A stretch of DNA of 64,000 bases, from the NCBI GenBank assembly GCA_002353825.1, contig DEKJ01000016.1, forward strand, positions 940-64,939. Direction: 5' to 3'. Shown here piece after piece: positions 60,997 to 64,000 of the stretch. Under the pieces are notes generated by a model, which had not been told where the DNA came from, searched no databases, and saw nothing but the letters and a program-made list of their open reading frames with translations. Each line of letters opens with the position of its first letter. The first letter of the stretch is position 1. The translations under genes and the position numbers were made by a program. The DNA is from Prevotella sp. UBA2725 (GTDB lineage: Bacteria; Bacteroidota; Bacteroidia; Bacteroidales; Bacteroidaceae).

Positions 60997-61557
60997 TTAG
61001 AAAGGCTTTGCTTTCTTCAGATTCTCAAGATCTTCTATGAGTAGATACACAGAAGATGAAGGATTGGTATATTCCCTCAGTTTCTTAGCCCTCTCTATTG
61101 CTATAGAGATATTTTGCATTAGATATACTTGATCGGGTATCTCAAGCTTGCCTTTCTTGTAATGCTTAATGTATTTGGACAATTTTACGTTACAGTCATG
61201 ACTTGAGATTTCTGATTGTTGATTGGTGTAATGCAATAACAACCAGACTTCGATGCAAGGATTGGAACAGAGCAATGTGGCATCTGGTACTTTCCTCAGT
61301 CTTTCAAGCATTGTAGGTACGTCAAGATCATACATCAGGAAGGTCTTGTCTGCTTTTGTTTCTATATAGGCAGACTCACATCTTCTAACCAAGGCCGGTG
61401 TGATGTTGAGCAATGTACGCTTTGCTATGATATGAATTGGCAACCTATAGTATGACCGCAGCAATTCCACGTACGCTATCTCGGTGTCTCCTTCACAGAA
61501 CACAAAGTAGTTGGGGGTCATCCTCTTTCCGCGCGATATTCTTTCTTTCCTTGCCAT
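60997..61557 (-). CDS. RloB family protein (TOPRIM-like)
   Basis: A 186-residue protein of the RloB family. It begins RKERISRGKRMTPNYFVFCE and has the TOPRIM-like acidic motifs: Glu in FCEGDTEIAYVE (near residue 22) and Asp pair in FLMYDLDVP (near residue 78), then SNPCIEVWLLLHY. Such proteins are predicted nucleases. It lies two bases after the stop of the AAA ATPase gene upstream, so the two form an operon of the RloA-RloB type, a pair originally noted as linked to restriction-modification loci and likely antiviral. Confidence 0.82.
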   Translation of the reverse strand: MARKERISRGKRMTPNYFVFCEGDTEIAYVELLRSYYRLPIHIIAKRTLLNITPALVRRCESAYIETKADKTFLMYDLDVPTMLERLRKVPDATLLCSNPCIEVWLLLHYTNQQSEISSHDCNVKLSKYIKHYKKGKLEIPDQVYLMQNISIAIERAKKLREYTNPSSSVYLLIEDLENLKKAKPF

Positions 61558-61559
61558 AG

Positions 61560-62717
61560 TTATCCAATATTTTGCATAGCGATATATGGAACGGCATCAA
61601 AACGACCTTGAAGGTATGCTTTCTCCATGTCATATGAGTCACGATAGTCCTTGTAGTCGAAAAGAGAGTATAGGTCACTGCTGCCATCATCACGTTTGTT
61701 GACGAAATATACCTGGTCCCGACGCTGAAGATTCGTGTTAAGCAAGTGCGTATTATGTGTTGTATAGATCAGTTGGGCATGATCACTCTTGTTGAACATG
61801 CGGATAACAAACTCGACCAATTGAGTGTGCAAGCTAGTGTCGATTTCGTCTACCAAGAGCAATCGACCATTATGAATGATGTCTATCATGCTGAGCATCA
61901 TACGGAAAAGTGTCTTGGTTCCATCCGATTCCTCCGTTTCAAAATCGAAGGAAACTGTAGGGTTGTTACGGTGATATGTTATGATAGCGCCATTCTGCAT
62001 CCGAACGTCAATGATATCACTGTCGGCGGTCCGCAACACTTCAAGTAGTTGTGCCTTCCTTTCCTTCATCAGTGTCTGCATAACTGAGGAAGAGGGGAGG
62101 TGATAATCCAGCACGATCTCGTCATTGAAGAAGCGATAGACCTGTTTGGCTACTTCACGATCCATCTGGCTGGCTCGGGAGATGAAAAGGGTCTTCTGAG
62201 ATGTGTTCACGGCGATATCCATCGGTCTCTTAATGACAGACTGAAACTCGTAGATGTTTTTCTTTTCCGGGCCCTTACTTTCGTCTCTACTGAATACGAG
62301 CGAACGACGGCCATTAGGATAATAGAAAAGTTGCTCGGTTAAGATCTTCTTGTTAGTCATGGTGAAAGAATATTCGTATTCTACACCGTCTATTAGAAAC
62401 CGTATATAGAAGGAGCTAGGCTTGTCAGCATATCCATCGAACTTAAAGGGAGAGAAGCCGAATGTGGTGTTCTCATTATAATTATGAGAAGAGCGTATCA
62501 TCTCCACGCATGCACTGATAGCCTTCAGAAGATTGCTCTTACCTGAGGCATTGGCACCGAAGATGGCAATGCTCTTCAACATGTGCTCATCATTGATGCT
62601 GAACACATTGCCTTCAAGCATCCTTGCCTTCTTCGTCTGGATTTTGGCGGCTTGCAAATCCAGCGTAGTCTCATCTCGAAATGAGAACATATTGCTTATG
62701 CGGATCTCTAATACCAT
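61560..62717 (-). CDS. RloA-like AAA ATPase (ABC/SMC-type, AAA_15/AAA_21)
   Basis: A 385-residue ATPase starting MVLEIRISNMFSFRDETTLD. Walker A is FGANASGKSNLLKAIS (about residues 53-68), Walker B RLLLVDEIDTSLHTQLVE (near 293) and the switch His lies in IYTTHNTHLL. The protein resembles the ATPases that partner TOPRIM-like nucleases (RloA, and more distantly OLD, Gabija or PARIS). It should sense a phage cue and control RloB. The promoter lies at 62746-62776. Confidence 0.87.
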   Translation of the reverse strand: MVLEIRISNMFSFRDETTLDLQAAKIQTKKARMLEGNVFSINDEHMLKSIAIFGANASGKSNLLKAISACVEMIRSSHNYNENTTFGFSPFKFDGYADKPSSFYIRFLIDGVEYEYSFTMTNKKILTEQLFYYPNGRRSLVFSRDESKGPEKKNIYEFQSVIKRPMDIAVNTSQKTLFISRASQMDREVAKQVYRFFNDEIVLDYHLPSSSVMQTLMKERKAQLLEVLRTADSDIIDVRMQNGAIITYHRNNPTVSFDFETEESDGTKTLFRMMLSMIDIIHNGRLLLVDEIDTSLHTQLVEFVIRMFNKSDHAQLIYTTHNTHLLNTNLQRRDQVYFVNKRDDGSSDLYSLFDYKDYRDSYDMEKAYLQGRFDAVPYIAMQNIG

Positions 62718-62745
62718 TTTATCATCGATTTTTGCTATTCGTTGG

Positions 62746-62776
62746 CAAATTTAGGCAATAAAATCGAATAATACAA
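62746..62776 (-). promoter_or_regulatory. Promoter of the RloA-RloB operon
   Basis: On the minus strand TTG (62774-62776), 20 bases, TAAATTTG (62746-62753), 29 bases before the ATG. Confidence 0.75.
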
Positions 62777-62840
62777 GGATTAGGGCATAATAAATGCTAT
62801 TTTCTATGCTTGCTCTTGTGGCTTGCAAGTTTTCCGTCTT

Positions 62841-62872
62841 AAAGGTATATACTATCTACCTTTAAATGTTTT
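62841..62872. terminator. Weak hairpin with T-run
   Basis: AAAGGTA (62841-62847) pairs with TACCTTT (62857-62863), followed on the plus strand by AAATGTTTTTTT. It may end the transcript of the broken gene on its right only if read in the opposite sense, so the assignment is uncertain. Confidence 0.35.
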
Positions 62873-62912
62873 TTTGCGAACAGGCGATGATTAGTAAATT
62901 ACATCTACGTTT

Positions 62913-63078
62913 CTATGAGACGGCTATTCCCCATTTCGTGACTTCATCGTAGAGTGGTGAGGGCTCATTAGCGGTCCCTTTGCTGTATGAGCCATACATG
63001 TACACGGGAAGGATTAAGGATCTTGGCTACCTCCTTCTTATAATCCCTAACGATATTTAATGCCTGTTCCTTATCCAT
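62913..63078 (-). pseudogene. MNT-type nucleotidyltransferase (antitoxin-like), frameshifted and truncated
   Basis: From the ATG at 63078 the frame reads MDKEQALNIVRDYKKEVAKI, then NPSRVHV, after which it stops at 62968. A one-base shift restores MYGSYSKGTANEPS, the GSYSxG catalytic motif of minimal nucleotidyltransferases, but the following SDID-type acidic motif is missing and the frame ends at 62913. The gene is thus dead. Such proteins usually pair with HEPN toxins; no HEPN gene is seen here. Confidence 0.7.
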
Positions 63079-63146
63079 GATAGTAATTCTTTTGTTTTAG
63101 GAGATACTATTAACCTCGGCAGATTGACTCGTTTGCATTCGTGCAA

Positions 63147-63707
63147 CTATATAGCCAACAATAATGTCAACAATGACTTGACATTAATTCCTGAATTATC
63201 CTCGGCAGCCATATCATTACCATTTTCTTCGAACGTTTGAATAATGAGATTACGTATGATGTAGTCTTTCAACCGTTCGGCATACTCCTCATTATTTATA
63301 AGGATCCATAGCTCCTCGTCAATGAAGCCATAGTTGACATTACGTTCTAACCAATTTTCAGAAGGGGCTAGTGTTGATCGACAACCATCCTTCCATGACA
63401 AGTGCCAGAACCCATCAGTTTGCAAGTAGTAATAAGGATTGTATAATGGAGTGGCACTATCTTGGCTGCCTTTAAGGAAGAAAGACTTAAAGATTGGTTC
63501 ATAAATGTTTTTCAGGTCATGGTAACCAAAGCGATTGTTGGTAAACTCTCCATCCTTCATTCCTTTGATGATGCTGAGAATGAGGACAGGTTTAGCAATG
63601 GTTTTGACACGACCATGTCCACGTGTCCATCGACGCATGTGGATTATAGCCTCTTCATAATGTTCAAGAGCTGCATCGTAATTGAAAAATCTAATTATCT
63701 TACCCAT
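63147..63707 (-). CDS. Protein resembling the sulfur-binding domain of type IV restriction endonucleases
   Basis: A 186-residue protein. The pattern KPVLILSIIKGMKDGEFTNN, then a helix ending FKSFF, then NPYYYLQTDGFWHLSW and a C-terminal helix ERLKDYIIRNLI, resembles the N-terminal domain of ScoMcrA-like restriction enzymes that read phosphorothioate DNA. Those enzymes carry an HNH nuclease after it; this one ends instead in GINVKSLLTLLLAI. It is either a stand-alone reader or a truncated enzyme. A leftward TATATTTG box is near 63731-63738. The family assignment rests on memory of the pattern. Confidence 0.5.
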   Translation of the reverse strand: MGKIIRFFNYDAALEHYEEAIIHMRRWTRGHGRVKTIAKPVLILSIIKGMKDGEFTNNRFGYHDLKNIYEPIFKSFFLKGSQDSATPLYNPYYYLQTDGFWHLSWKDGCRSTLAPSENWLERNVNYGFIDEELWILINNEEYAERLKDYIIRNLIIQTFEENGNDMAAEDNSGINVKSLLTLLLAI

Positions 63708-64000
63708 ACCAATTTCAGTTTACTACGATGCAAATATAATGTTTTTGTGGCAATTAATGCTGTCGTTAATGTTTTTTTTGCTTAACTTCTTCTTCGTCTT
63801 AATCATTTTGCTTAACTTTGCTATTGACTAAAGCTGCGCAAGCAGTCGAAGTCAAATTTTCGTGGGTAAATTAGATAGTGCTATCTAGTTTCTGAAGGCT
63901 TCATAACGAATTGTCCCTTCCAAAACAATCGTACAACAGAAAGCTGGTCGGAAGTGAGATGCGCCTGCTATAGGCGTATCCCTTCTTGATGCTTTTCTGT
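63708..64000. other. Right end of the window, no gene seen
   Basis: Apart from the leftward promoter box near 63731-63738, this stretch shows no convincing open frame, hairpin or repeat. It may be the upstream part of a feature beyond the window. Confidence 0.5.

Overview
The window looks like a chromosomal segment of a Bacteroidales bacterium, most likely Prevotella or a close relative. The evidence is the recurring Bacteroidota promoter pair (TTG/TTTG, about 19-20 bases, then TAnnTTTG), the ECF sigma/DUF4974 anti-sigma/STN-receptor operon, PorT-like outer-membrane barrels, a BspA-type leucine-rich repeat domain, the gene order DUF4271-hemD-rnpA-yidD-tyrS, and secreted proteins ending in a NLAGxRVxxxYKG tail. 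No replication origin, rRNA, CRISPR array or intact insertion sequence is visible.

Layout. 0-10.8 kb: lipid A-type acyltransferase, a secreted protein with a 70-residue partner, an outer-membrane barrel, then a leftward housekeeping run (metK; DUF4271, hemD, rnpA, yidD, tyrS) and a DUF234-type ATPase. 10.8-12.3 kb: a non-coding island packed with palindromic and 22-bp tandem repeats. 12.3-25.5 kb: a small regulator-like gene facing a membrane-anchored protein kinase with a leucine-rich repeat tail, an M16 peptidase, a GH3-like adenylating enzyme, an Ig-like lipoprotein, a DUF3108 protein, uxaB, and a lipoprotein/barrel operon. 25.5-28.4 kb: a SWIM-SNF2 helicase and tRNA-Leu(CAA).

28.4-35.6 kb is a decayed accessory island next to the tRNA. 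It holds a truncated lipoprotein and integrase fused at a deletion scar, an intact AlbA_2/RecG-like ATP-binding protein with 11-bp DNA repeats inside its coding sequence, a TOTE-type primase-helicase-PLD gene broken by an internal deletion, and remnants of an excisionase, a second AlbA_2 protein and an outer-membrane barrel.

35.7-48.3 kb: two paralogous TonB-type receptors, one in a complete sigma/anti-sigma operon, an archaeal-type ATPase, DoxX, a glucosaminidase, a MATE exporter and cysS. 48.3-60.9 kb: MgtC-like protein, a third barrel, a Fur-family regulator, a tandem esterase, metG, a Na/Pi transporter, a nucleoside kinase, a second copy of the secreted-protein/70-residue pair and a DUF3267 membrane protein. 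61-63.7 kb is a small defence-like cluster: RloA-like ATPase with RloB, a broken MNT nucleotidyltransferase, and a protein resembling the sulfur-binding half of type IV restriction enzymes.

The least explained signals are: (1) an AGGG-based direct repeat, spaced 22 bp, at the same distance upstream of the -7 box of outer-membrane-barrel transcription units; (2) four intergenic tandem arrays of different sequence that all use a 22-bp unit; (3) a dispersed hairpin family whose stem covaries between copies; and (4) the duplicated secreted-protein/70-residue module.
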